This document shows, one piece after another, positions 6,203 to 13,411 of a stretch of 19,944 bases of DNA. The DNA comes from Acidobacteriaceae bacterium (GTDB lineage Bacteria > Acidobacteriota > Terriglobia > Terriglobales > Acidobacteriaceae). The notes below the pieces were generated by a model. The model had not been told where the DNA came from, searched no databases, and worked only from the letters and a program-made list of their open reading frames with translations. The stretch spans positions 1 through 19,944 of the forward strand of contig JASHTU010000441.1 in NCBI GenBank assembly GCA_030040395.1, written 5' to 3'. Positions within the stretch are counted from its first letter, which is position 1. Each line of letters starts with the position of its first letter. Both the position numbers and the translations under genes were made by a program.

Positions 6203-8365
6203 ATGGGCTCTACAGGGAAATCCGAAGAGGCGCATCGCCAAGCCGGAGGTTTCAGTCGAAGCGACTCCAAGGAGCCGGGACCTCCAACGACAGTTTTCCC
6301 TCCGTGGAGTGGCCAGAAGCGGCGACCTTTTCAGGTGTCGGGCAAGACGCAACATTTCCGGTTTCGCCGCTGTTTTTCCCTTCGAAGGCGAGCAGCACTA
6401 ATTCTGGCGGCTTGCGTAATTGGACTGCCGGCCGGTGCCGCTGCCCAAAGCTTCGACCTCGACAAGGGGCGCGAGGCGCTGGTTTCGCTCGACGGCCTGT
6501 GGCGCTTTCATCCCGGCGCGTCTCCTGAGGTTGACGGATCACCCCTGTGGGCCGCGCCCGGTTACGATGACGCGAGCTGGCCGCTGCTCAAGAGCGACGA
6601 ATCGTGGGCCGCGCAAGGCTACGCGGGAATGAGCGGATTCGCCTGGTACCGGTTCAAAGTAATCGTTCCCGCCGGCGAAAAGCCTACCGGGCTGTTGCTT
6701 GCGCCGATCCTGACTTCGTACCAGGTCTTCGTGGACGGCAAGCTGGTGGGCGGTTGCGGCCAGATGCCGCCTACGATCATTCCTTCCACGCCGATGAGCT
6801 ACCACCTTTTTCCGCTGACTACGGCCGGCGGCAGCGCACCGCGCGCCGTGCAGGTGGCTCTCCGCGTCTGGCACGCACCCATCTGGGCAAGCTACGTCGG
6901 GGGAGGGCCGTTTGCCGGGGGTCAACTGGCCGGCGGCCCGGCGCTTTTGCGCGTCGAGCAGGAGCATCACCAGCTCTCGCGCAACGTCCGCTACGTGGAC
7001 TCTTATTCTTACAGCATCACGGCCACGCTGGTCGGGCTGGCTATTCTGTGTCTGTTCTTCATCCGGCCACGGGAGCGCGAGTATCTATGGTTCGCGGCCA
7101 TGCTGCTGGCGCAAGCGGTGGACAATGCTCTCTACGTGGGCCAGCAGATCTTTTCCTGGCCGCCGGTTCCGGTGAACGATCTGGCCGACGGCGTCCTGGT
7201 GGCGATTATTGTTTGCGCTGCGCTGTGTTTCTTCTCGCGCGTGCTTGAGGTGCGGGCGGGCAAATTCGGGCGCACGGCTTTGGCGCTCGCCGCCTTCAGC
7301 CCCTTTCCGGCCGTCCTTTACTGGCCGGGATGGGCTTCGCCTCCCACTTCGGCCTCGATTCAGATTGCCTGTCTGCTCCCGGCGGTGGTGTGGATTTTGG
7401 CCGTGCTGGCGGCGCGCTCGTGGAAGGGCAATCTCGACGCACGGCTACTTTTACTGCCGGCGGGCCTCGACTTCGGCTTTTATTTTGCCGACAACCTGGC
7501 CATTGTGCTTGATCAGGCGGGCTTGACCCACCGGCCCCGCATCTTTGAGGTGCCGCTGCCGCTGCCACCCTTCACGGTGCAGACCGGCACCCTGCTGCAC
7601 CTGTTTTTCCTGCTGGCGCTGCTGGTGTTTCTCATCCGGCGCTTCACGCTGGCGCGGCAGCGCGAGGAACGGCTGGCCGGCGAGTTTGAAGCCGCGCGCC
7701 AGGTGCAACAGGTGCTGCTGCCTGACGAGCTCGAGCCGTGTCCCGGATTCGCCGTCGAGTTTGTTTATCAGCCTGCGGAACAGGTGGGCGGCGACTTCTT
7801 CCAGCAGATTGCCGACGGCGATGGCGGCATGTCGATTGTGGTGGGCGACGTCAGCGGCAAGGGATTGCCGGCGGCGATGGCGGTCTCTGTGCTGGTGGGG
7901 GCAATCCGCGCCGAGGCCGAGCACGGGTCCCCGCCGGCCGCCATGCTGACGGCGCTCAATACGCGCATGATGGGCCGCCTGCAGGGAGGGTTCACCACCT
8001 GCCTGGCCGCGCATTTGAGCGCCGACGGAGTGTTGACCCTGGCCAACGCCGGCCATCTCGCGCCGTACCTGAACGGCCAGGAAGTTCCCGTCGCCGGCTC
8101 GCTGCCGCTGGGCATCGCCGCCGAGGCGCGCTACGAAAGCGCGACCCTTCGCCTCAAACCCGGCGACCGGCTCACATTCATCTCTGATGGCGTTGTAGAG
8201 GCGCAGTCGAAAGCGGGCGAGCTTTTCGGTTTCGAGCGCACTCGCGCACTGAGCCGCGAGCCCGCGGACCGTATTGCAGCGGCCGCCCGCGCCTTTGGCC
8301 AGCAGGACGACATCACTGTGGTGACCGTCGAGTTCTCAGGCGCCGTGGTTTCCGCCGCCCGGTAA
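6203..8365 (+). CDS. Membrane receptor with C-terminal SpoIIE/PP2C-type serine phosphatase
   Basis: Predicted to sense an extracytoplasmic signal and dephosphorylate a protein partner, typically an anti-sigma-factor antagonist. From the ATG at 6203 (AAGGA 9 nt upstream) it has 720 residues. After a basic tract, the hydrophobic LILAACVIGLPAGAAA (66-81) looks like a signal peptide. An extracytoplasmic beta-sandwich resembling glycoside-hydrolase sugar-binding modules follows (about 85-260, with LDGLWRFHPG and FVDGKLVGG). Then come several membrane segments (about 270-485) and the phosphatase. Metal-site motifs are all present: GGDFF (D531), GDVSGKG (D549), ISDGVVEA (D662) and QQDDITVV (D702, D703). 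The layout resembles 7TMR-DISM-type receptors. A GTG at 6335 would give a more normal signal peptide, so the start is uncertain; the frame is open to 6068. No STAS or anti-sigma kinase gene lies nearby. Confidence 0.9.
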   Translation: MGSTGKSEEAHRQAGGFSRSDSKEPGPPTTVFPPWSGQKRRPFQVSGKTQHFRFRRCFSLRRRAALILAACVIGLPAGAAAQSFDLDKGREALVSLDGLWRFHPGASPEVDGSPLWAAPGYDDASWPLLKSDESWAAQGYAGMSGFAWYRFKVIVPAGEKPTGLLLAPILTSYQVFVDGKLVGGCGQMPPTIIPSTPMSYHLFPLTTAGGSAPRAVQVALRVWHAPIWASYVGGGPFAGGQLAGGPALLRVEQEHHQLSRNVRYVDSYSYSITATLVGLAILCLFFIRPREREYLWFAAMLLAQAVDNALYVGQQIFSWPPVPVNDLADGVLVAIIVCAALCFFSRVLEVRAGKFGRTALALAAFSPFPAVLYWPGWASPPTSASIQIACLLPAVVWILAVLAARSWKGNLDARLLLLPAGLDFGFYFADNLAIVLDQAGLTHRPRIFEVPLPLPPFTVQTGTLLHLFFLLALLVFLIRRFTLARQREERLAGEFEAARQVQQVLLPDELEPCPGFAVEFVYQPAEQVGGDFFQQIADGDGGMSIVVGDVSGKGLPAAMAVSVLVGAIRAEAEHGSPPAAMLTALNTRMMGRLQGGFTTCLAAHLSADGVLTLANAGHLAPYLNGQEVPVAGSLPLGIAAEARYESATLRLKPGDRLTFISDGVVEAQSKAGELFGFERTRALSREPADRIAAAARAFGQQDDITVVTVEFSGAVVSAAR

Positions 8366-8593
8366 CGCGCCTTCCCGACGCCGCCCCGCCGTTCGAAAAA
8401 TCGTGGATTCCACAAACGCCAAAGCACAAAGCTGCATCCTACCGGGCGTAGCAGTGTGCGCGAAACGGGTTTGGGGCAGCGTTCGCGTGTAACTCTGTTT
8501 CCATGATTTTCCATCGGCAACCTGCTTCGCGCGCCAGTGCACGTTGGCTTCATCAGGCATCTTTGCGCATCACGTCACAATCCGGAGGAATCG

Positions 8594-9121
8594 ATGAAAG
8601 GTCTTTTCTGCGCCGTTTGCTGCCTCTCCGTTGCTTCGCTTCCCTCCCTCGCCCAATCCAGACACAGGGCCAAAGGAGCCATGACCGACCAGCAGTTCGT
8701 CGATATGGCCGGACAAACCGATATGGTGGAGGCCAACCTCGGCGAGCTGTCGCAAACCGCCTCTTCGTCCCAGCAGGTCAAGGACTTCGGTCAGACGCTC
8801 AGAACTGAGCACACCGCGGATTACCAGCAGCTCCAGACCGCGGCGCAACAGGCCAGCCTTACCGTACCTACCGCGATCGATTCCGCGCACTACAGGACCT
8901 TGATCGCCCCCCTGGCAAGGCTCAAGGGCGCGGCATTCGATCGCCGCTTTGCGCGGGAGATGGTCACCGGTCACACCAAGGCCATCGCGGTCTATAAGAA
9001 GGAAGCCGATGACGCCCAGAACGCTTCCATCAAGACCTACGCACAAGCGGCCGAGCCGGTCCTGGAAAAGCATCTCGCCGCAGCCAAAGACCTGGAAAAG
9101 CCCAAGGCCGCCCGGAAGTAA
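8594..9121 (+). CDS. Secreted DUF4142-family protein
   Basis: A 175-residue exported helical protein. The start is fixed by GGAGGA four bases before the ATG at 8594. MKGLFCAVCCLSVASLPSLA is a signal peptide. The mature part has the features of the DUF4142 (ferritin-like, predicted outer membrane or periplasmic) family: DQQFVDMAGQTDMVEANLGE, an S..QQVKDFGQTLRTEHTADYQQL segment, and FDRRFAREMVTGHTKAIAVYKKEA, ending in a helix LEKHLAAAKDLEK. The biochemical function of this family is not established to my knowledge. It follows the SpoIIE-phosphatase gene by 228 bp on the same strand; whether they share a transcript is unclear. A repeat element (9235-9341) lies 113 bp beyond its stop. Confidence 0.85.
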   Translation: MKGLFCAVCCLSVASLPSLAQSRHRAKGAMTDQQFVDMAGQTDMVEANLGELSQTASSSQQVKDFGQTLRTEHTADYQQLQTAAQQASLTVPTAIDSAHYRTLIAPLARLKGAAFDRRFAREMVTGHTKAIAVYKKEADDAQNASIKTYAQAAEPVLEKHLAAAKDLEKPKAARK

Positions 9122-9234
9122 GCGAGACTGGAAGGGATAAGACCGGGCGGGCTCACCGGACTACGAGCTGTGCGTACTGGCCTCGCGCGTGACTTCTTTC
9201 GCAAGGGCAGGATCTTACTTCAGGGCGCTTAAAA

Positions 9235-9341
9235 CACTTCTCCTTCACATGTAGCCCTTGCGCCTTCAATCGAAGGCGCCGATTCTTTGAAGGAATCGAC
9301 CCTTGAGATTGCGGCTTCGGTATACATCAGAAGGAGAAGTG
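9235..9341. repeat. Structured 107-bp palindrome-ended intergenic element, copy 1
   Basis: Perfect 12-bp terminal inverted repeats: CACTTCTCCTTC (9235-9246) and GAAGGAGAAGTG (9330-9341). Inside them ATGTA/TACAT (9249-9253 with 9323-9327) extend the stem after a 2-nt internal loop. Two inner hairpins follow: GCGCCTTC-AATC-GAAGGCGC (9260-9279) and CGATTC-TTTGAAG-GAATCG (9280-9298). It ends exactly at the base before the rsmD stop codon (9342-9344). On the rsmD sense strand the stem is followed by TTTT, so it could act as an rsmD terminator. It aligns without gaps to 19401-19507. Confidence 0.85.
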
Positions 9342-9920
9342 CTATAGCGCGTAGAAGCTGAGCCACGCGTCTCCCTGCTCAAGAAGTCGAGTGTGTATCA
9401 GCGCTCCATACCGGTCCGCAAGCGGCTCATTCCGCCGGTGCTCAGCCACCACCACCGCGCCTTCAGCGAGCGAGCGCCCCAGTTTTCGTTTCTGAGACGC
9501 GGGATCGGACTCTGACTGGCCCAACCACCCCAGCGTGTCCTCATACTCCCCCGGTGCATCGTACGGAGGGTCCAAAAACACGATGTCGAACTCCTCTTCC
9601 GACCGGCGCAGAAACGCCGCCACACCCCCAGCATGCACCCGTGCGCGCCCCCGCAATCCCAGTTTCTCCAGATTCGCGCCAAGAACCTTGAGCGCCGGCG
9701 CGGCACGCTCTACCCAAACCACCTGGGCCGCTCCCCGGCTCAGAGCCTCGATCCCCACCGCCCCCGACCCCGCGTACAGATCCAGAAATCGCGCCCCCCG
9801 GATCCTGGGCGCCAGCACATTGAAAAGCGTTTCCCGCAGCCTGTCGCTTGTGGGGCGCGTGGCCAGGCCTTTTGGGGCTGCGAGCAAGCGCGATCGATAC
9901 GTTCCGGCGATGATGCGCAT
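9342..9920 (-). CDS. rsmD: 16S rRNA (guanine966-N2)-methyltransferase RsmD
   Basis: RsmD methylates G966 of 16S rRNA during 30S maturation, using S-adenosylmethionine. The 192-residue protein begins MRIIAGTYRSRLLAAP, the family signature start. It has the TRPTSDRLRETLFN segment, the SAM-binding loop DLYAGSGAVGIEALSRGA (47-64) and the catalytic DPPYD (117-121). Length is normal. The ATG (9920-9918) has no clear Shine-Dalgarno. It is transcribed divergently from the site-2-protease-like gene, with 146 bp between. In many bacteria rsmD precedes coaD; here the gene downstream is convergent instead. Its stop codon directly touches the 107-bp repeat element. Confidence 0.95.
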   Translation of the reverse strand: MRIIAGTYRSRLLAAPKGLATRPTSDRLRETLFNVLAPRIRGARFLDLYAGSGAVGIEALSRGAAQVVWVERAAPALKVLGANLEKLGLRGRARVHAGGVAAFLRRSEEEFDIVFLDPPYDAPGEYEDTLGWLGQSESDPASQKRKLGRSLAEGAVVVAEHRRNEPLADRYGALIHTRLLEQGDAWLSFYAL

Positions 9921-10054
9921 CGCCCAACAGGATAAAGCAGTTCAGAGTTCATATTTCAGGTTTCCGGTTCTCAGTTCCGGGGCCGCTACCCCGCAGGGGC
10001 ATGCACCCGCAAATGCGCGTCGTGAATTGTGAACCGCCTCGCCCTTCCCCCATC

Positions 10055-10060
10055 TACAAT
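10055..10060 (+). promoter_or_regulatory. -10 element of a probable leaderless promoter
   Basis: TACAAT ends 6 nt before the ATG at 10067, which places the transcription start at or next to the start codon. No Shine-Dalgarno is present there, in agreement. The best -35-like match (TTGTGA, 10027-10032) is too far away (22 nt), so only the -10 is claimed. Confidence 0.4.
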
Positions 10061-10066
10061 GTTTTT

Positions 10067-11176
10067 ATGCGTGGATGGTCAATCCCCCTGGGCCGATGGA
10101 TGGGTGTGGAGTTGCGCGTCCATCTATTCTTTCCATTGCTGGCCTTCGTCTTTCTGGGTCTCAGCGGGACCGACCGCTGGCAGCGCGGACTGGGGTTATT
10201 TTTCATCCTTGTAGCCGCGGTGGCGGTGCGGGAAGCCGCCCGGCTGCTCACCGCTGCGTGGCTCGGCCTGCGGCTGCGAGCCGTGCTGCTACTGCCCTTC
10301 GGCGGGCTGTTCGCTTACGCCAACCCGGAGAGCCAGGAAAGCGCCAATTCGGGCGCAGGCCAGTTTGCCATGGCGCTCGCCGGGCCCCTCGCCAACTGGG
10401 CCACGGCGTTGGTGCTGGCGGCCGCAATTCTGGGCGCGAGCGGCGGAATCCAGCTCTTTGGGCTGCCCTTTCTAGCCGCCGGCCACTTGCTGCGAAGCTT
10501 GGTATGGATGCAGGTCTTTTTGGGTTTGCTGCATTTGCTGCCCGCGTACCCGCTGGATTTCGGACGCCTAATCCGAGGCAGTTTTGCGCGCGATCACGGC
10601 TTGGCGCTGGCCGGCCGCGCCGCCACGGGATTGGGCCAAGCGCTGGCGCTGGCGGCGTTGCTGGCTGGGCTGTTGCTTCACAATCCCTGGCTGATCCTGG
10701 CCGGTTTCTTCATTATGATCGGCGCGCAGATCGAGGACCAAGGCGTCTTTTTCCAATCGGTGGTGGATACGGTGCGGATGCGGGAGGTGATGCTCACCGA
10801 CTTTGCCACCCTCTCGCCCTCCGACACGCTGGCTGACGCGCTGGCCCGCTGCGTTCACTCACTACAGGAGGATTTTCCCGTGGTGCGCGGGCCGGAACTG
10901 GTGGGCATTGTCAGCCGCCAACGGATTGTGGACGCGCTGCGCCGCGAGGGCAATGGCTACATCCAGTCCGTGATGTCGCGCGCCTTCCAGGTGGCGCGGC
11001 CGGAAGACACGCTGGGCGCTACTATCCGGCGGCTGACCGCCGGTCAGGGACTGGCGCTGATCCCGATCACCGAGAGCGGGCGCGTGGTGGGCATTGTGAG
11101 CGTGCAGAACCTGATGAGCTCGATGTCGCTGCTGGCGGAAAAACGGCGCCTGGAACGGCAGGAAGCGGCGGACTGA
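10067..11176 (+). CDS. Site-2-protease (M50)-like membrane protein with CBS pair; active site degenerate
   Basis: Site-2 proteases cut transmembrane helices with a zinc ion held by HExxH and a distant aspartate. This 369-residue protein matches the CBS-containing M50 layout: N-terminal GRWMGVELRVHLFFPLLAFVFL, membrane core with ALAGPLANW (104-111), LLPAYPLDFGR (157-167, D164 kept), and two CBS repeats (about 240-355, TDFATLSPSDTLADAL and FQVARPEDTLGATI). The position of HExxH reads REAAR (55-59), so both zinc histidines are arginines, and the usual NLLP asparagine is also changed. It is probably a non-proteolytic relative, perhaps a regulatory or scaffold protein sensing nucleotides via CBS. 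rsmI begins 8 bp downstream, so they form an operon. The promoter appears leaderless. Confidence 0.85.
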   Translation: MRGWSIPLGRWMGVELRVHLFFPLLAFVFLGLSGTDRWQRGLGLFFILVAAVAVREAARLLTAAWLGLRLRAVLLLPFGGLFAYANPESQESANSGAGQFAMALAGPLANWATALVLAAAILGASGGIQLFGLPFLAAGHLLRSLVWMQVFLGLLHLLPAYPLDFGRLIRGSFARDHGLALAGRAATGLGQALALAALLAGLLLHNPWLILAGFFIMIGAQIEDQGVFFQSVVDTVRMREVMLTDFATLSPSDTLADALARCVHSLQEDFPVVRGPELVGIVSRQRIVDALRREGNGYIQSVMSRAFQVARPEDTLGATIRRLTAGQGLALIPITESGRVVGIVSVQNLMSSMSLLAEKRRLERQEAAD

Positions 11177-11184
11177 CGGCTGCG

Positions 11185-12093
11185 ATGGCCGGCGAACCGG
11201 AATTGCCTCCCGCATCCGCGTTGGCCTCCGGCCTGTATGTGGTGGCCACCCCGATCGGCAACCTGGGCGACATCACCCTCCGCGCGCTTGAAGTGCTGCG
11301 CGGCGTGGACCATATTGCCTGCGAAGACACCCGGCAGACGCACAAGCTGCTCCATCATTATCAGATCGCGACCCCGACCGTAAGCTGCCACGAGCACAAC
11401 GAGCGACAACGCGCGATGGAACTGGTGGAGGCGCTTAAGGGCGGCGCGCGGATCGCGCTGGTTTCGGACGCCGGCACGCCGGCGGTGAGCGACCCCGGAG
11501 TCTTGCTGGTGCGCGAAGCCATTGCCGCGGGGGTGCGGGTGATTCCGGTTCCCGGAGCCAATGCGGCGCTGAGCGCGCTCGTCGCCTCGGGCCTGCCTGC
11601 GGGCGAGTTCCGGTTTCTCGGCTTTTTGCCGGAGAGGGTCGGCGCGCGGCGCACGCGGCTGGAGGCGCTTGCCGCCGAAACAAGGGAAAGCGCGCAGACC
11701 TTGATCTTTTTCGAAGCCCCCCACCGGATTCTCGAGACGTTGGCCGATCTGGAAGCGGTGTGGGGGCCGGAGTTGCGCGTGGTTTTGGCCCGCGAGCTGA
11801 CCAAGGTGCATGAGGAGTTCGGGCGCGGAACCGTGGCGGAGCTGCGCCGGGAATACGCCGGCCGGGAGAGAATCCGCGGGGAGATGACGCTGCTCGTGGA
11901 AGCCCCCGCGCGGACGGCTTTCTCGAGCCGGGCTCAGGCGGGACCGGAAAGCATCGCCGACCGGGTGGCGCGCCTCCAGACGCAGGACGGCGTGGACGAG
12001 AAGGAAGCCCTCAAGCGTTTGGCGCGGGAGCTGGGCCAATCGAAGAGCGAGCTTTACCGCGAGTTGCAGCGAGAACGAGCGCGCCGGCGGTAA
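11185..12093 (+). CDS. rsmI: 16S rRNA (cytidine1402-2'-O)-methyltransferase RsmI
   Basis: RsmI adds the 2'-O-methyl group to C1402 in the decoding centre of 16S rRNA, using S-adenosylmethionine. The 302-residue protein has every family block: LYVVATPIGNLGDITLRAL, CEDTRQTHKLL, SCHEHNERQRA, LVSDAGTPAVSDPG, VPGANAALSALVASGL, FFEAPHRILETL and ARELTKVHEEF. It ends with the extra C-terminal helical segment (EALKRLARELGQSKSELYREL) found in full-length members. It follows the M50-like gene by 8 bp, so the two are probably co-transcribed. No strong ribosome site is visible, which would fit translational coupling. It converges on the Kdo hydroxylase gene with 48 bp between the stops. Confidence 0.96.
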   Translation: MAGEPELPPASALASGLYVVATPIGNLGDITLRALEVLRGVDHIACEDTRQTHKLLHHYQIATPTVSCHEHNERQRAMELVEALKGGARIALVSDAGTPAVSDPGVLLVREAIAAGVRVIPVPGANAALSALVASGLPAGEFRFLGFLPERVGARRTRLEALAAETRESAQTLIFFEAPHRILETLADLEAVWGPELRVVLARELTKVHEEFGRGTVAELRREYAGRERIRGEMTLLVEAPARTAFSSRAQAGPESIADRVARLQTQDGVDEKEALKRLARELGQSKSELYRELQRERARRR

Positions 12094-12141
12094 CGCGCGT
12101 CTCTCCTTCTCTGTTCGGATCCCCTCTTGACGCAACCGGGC

Positions 12142-13056
12142 TCACGTCAGGCGCGCGCCCGCGAGCCTCTCCAGGACCGCCACGGGCGCCGAATCCGGCG
12201 TCACCATTGCGGCCGGGTCCACCAGAAAAGTCTGTTCCAGGGCGTATTGGCCGCTCAGCACCGCGTGCGGAACCGTCTCGGTATACACCATCCAGCTGGA
12301 GCCGGGCGCGAACTCGACGAAGACCTTGGCGCAGGTGCTTTGGAAGCCGGCGTCTTCTTTCATGGCGTTATGCAACTGCATCATGAACTCGTCGTACGGC
12401 GTGCGTCTCCACTGCGAAACCAGGCTGGCCAGACCGGTGACCCGGGCAACGCGCATGGCGGCGCGGCCGGCCCCGGTGCGGCTCCGCGGCAGGGCCAGCT
12501 TGGCGGGCGCAAACTCGTTTACGACGCGGCGGAACGGTTCGCCGACCACCCAGTCGCGGGTTCGCGTGGGATGAATGTTATGGAAGAAGCGCAGAATCCT
12601 CGCCCCGCGCGTGGGCCGCGTGGGAAAAGCATCGGTATGGAGCAGGTCGTTGCGCCGGCGCAACGGCAGATCGCGGCCCTCCTCCTCGATAGGCCGGTAA
12701 CTGGCGTAGTCGAGCCGCCAGCGCCGCTGGTAAGGCGCGAGAAATTCCTCCAGAAACGCGTTCACGCCAGCCGAGTAGCGCCGCATGATGTCGCGTAGCC
12801 GGTCGACCTCGGCAGTGCTCATGCTTTTGCCATCCCAACCGCTCAGCCGGTCGCGATCCGGTTTGTAGGCGATGTTCTTGTGGATCGCCCCCCCGCTCTG
12901 CCGCTGGTTCAGCAGGAAGTCGAGGTCCTCAGCGGGGATGGGCGCCGGCGTTTGGGGAAAGTAAAGGATTCCCCCGTCTTCAAGCTGCGCGCACCACACG
13001 CGCGCCTGCTCCCGGCTGGCGGGCAAGGCGTCGAGTTGGATGGAATGCACGGCCAT
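12142..13056 (-). CDS. kdoO: Kdo hydroxylase (Fe(II)/2-oxoglutarate-dependent)
   Basis: KdoO-type enzymes hydroxylate the Kdo sugar of the LPS inner core at C3, giving Ko-containing LPS, in an iron and 2-oxoglutarate dependent reaction. From the ATG at 13056 the protein has 304 residues, the usual family size. Supporting motifs are LLHTDAFPTRPTRGARILR (H140 and D142 as iron ligands), NIHPTRTRDW, and ETVPHAVLSGQYALEQTFLV (H264 as third ligand). The upstream in-frame extension to 13224 is rejected: it would overlap the preceding small membrane-protein gene and reads as arginine-rich noise. No Shine-Dalgarno is visible at 13056. The gene lies 29 bp after the small membrane-protein gene, so they are probably co-transcribed. 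It supports an LPS-bearing outer membrane. Confidence 0.85.
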   Translation of the reverse strand: MAVHSIQLDALPASREQARVWCAQLEDGGILYFPQTPAPIPAEDLDFLLNQRQSGGAIHKNIAYKPDRDRLSGWDGKSMSTAEVDRLRDIMRRYSAGVNAFLEEFLAPYQRRWRLDYASYRPIEEEGRDLPLRRRNDLLHTDAFPTRPTRGARILRFFHNIHPTRTRDWVVGEPFRRVVNEFAPAKLALPRSRTGAGRAAMRVARVTGLASLVSQWRRTPYDEFMMQLHNAMKEDAGFQSTCAKVFVEFAPGSSWMVYTETVPHAVLSGQYALEQTFLVDPAAMVTPDSAPVAVLERLAGARLT

Positions 13057-13085
13057 CGAAGAAACGCAGCGCAGCCGAATTCCCG

Positions 13086-13379
13086 TCAACTTATTAGTTT
13101 GGCGCGGATCCAGAGCACGCCGAAGACGATCAGGGCCACAAACAGCGCCGCCACCCCGGCGGGAAGGCCCACGTACAGGTAAGTATCCGCGTAGCTCACC
13201 GAGTGCCCGCCGAGCCCGTTCCACGCCAGCAGTGCGAAAATAGCCAGGAAGGTGGCGACGAAGAAGGTGAAGAAGCCGGTGGCCAGCGAGAGGAGCAGGC
13301 TGGTAAACAGGCCGAAGCCCTGGAGCGGAAACCCCAAAAACGTGCCTCCGGCGCGACCGGCGTGCACAGATTGCATCAT
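13086..13379 (-). CDS. Small membrane protein, two predicted transmembrane helices
   Basis: A 97-residue protein. The start is the ATG at 13379-13377, preceded by AGAGG with a 7-nt spacer; a second ATG follows directly. Two long hydrophobic segments, FTSLLLSLATGFFTFFVATFL and then AALFVALIVFGVLWI, are separated by a short polar stretch (HSVSYADTYLY), predicting a helical hairpin in the inner membrane. I do not recognise a family. It precedes the Kdo hydroxylase gene by 29 bp in the same direction, suggesting one operon. Whether it works with the hydroxylase is unknown. It is transcribed divergently from the 13412 gene, with only 32 bp between the start codons, so the two promoters must overlap. 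Confidence 0.75.
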   Translation of the reverse strand: MMQSVHAGRAGGTFLGFPLQGFGLFTSLLLSLATGFFTFFVATFLAIFALLAWNGLGGHSVSYADTYLYVGLPAGVAALFVALIVFGVLWIRAKLIS

Positions 13380-13397
13380 TTTCCGACCTCTATCCAC

Positions 13398-13403
13398 TAG
13401 AAT
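13398..13403 (+). promoter_or_regulatory. -10 element of a probable leaderless promoter for the 13412 gene
   Basis: TAGAAT (five of six consensus bases) lies 8 nt before the ATG at 13412, so the transcript would begin at or very near the start codon. No ribosome binding site is visible. The 32-bp gap to the divergent gene (13379) must hold both promoters. Confidence 0.4.
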
Positions 13404-13411
13404 ACAGACTC

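Noticed and set aside
11044..12135. 363-codon minus-strand open frame
   Set aside because: Antisense to rsmI and the end of the M50-like gene; low-complexity Arg/His/Gly protein.
12094..12141. Possible terminator between rsmI and kdoO
   Set aside because: No stable hairpin or T-run is visible in the 48-bp convergent gap.
13057..13224. N-terminal extension of the Kdo hydroxylase
   Set aside because: It would overlap the small membrane-protein gene and adds an arginine-rich segment unlike the family.
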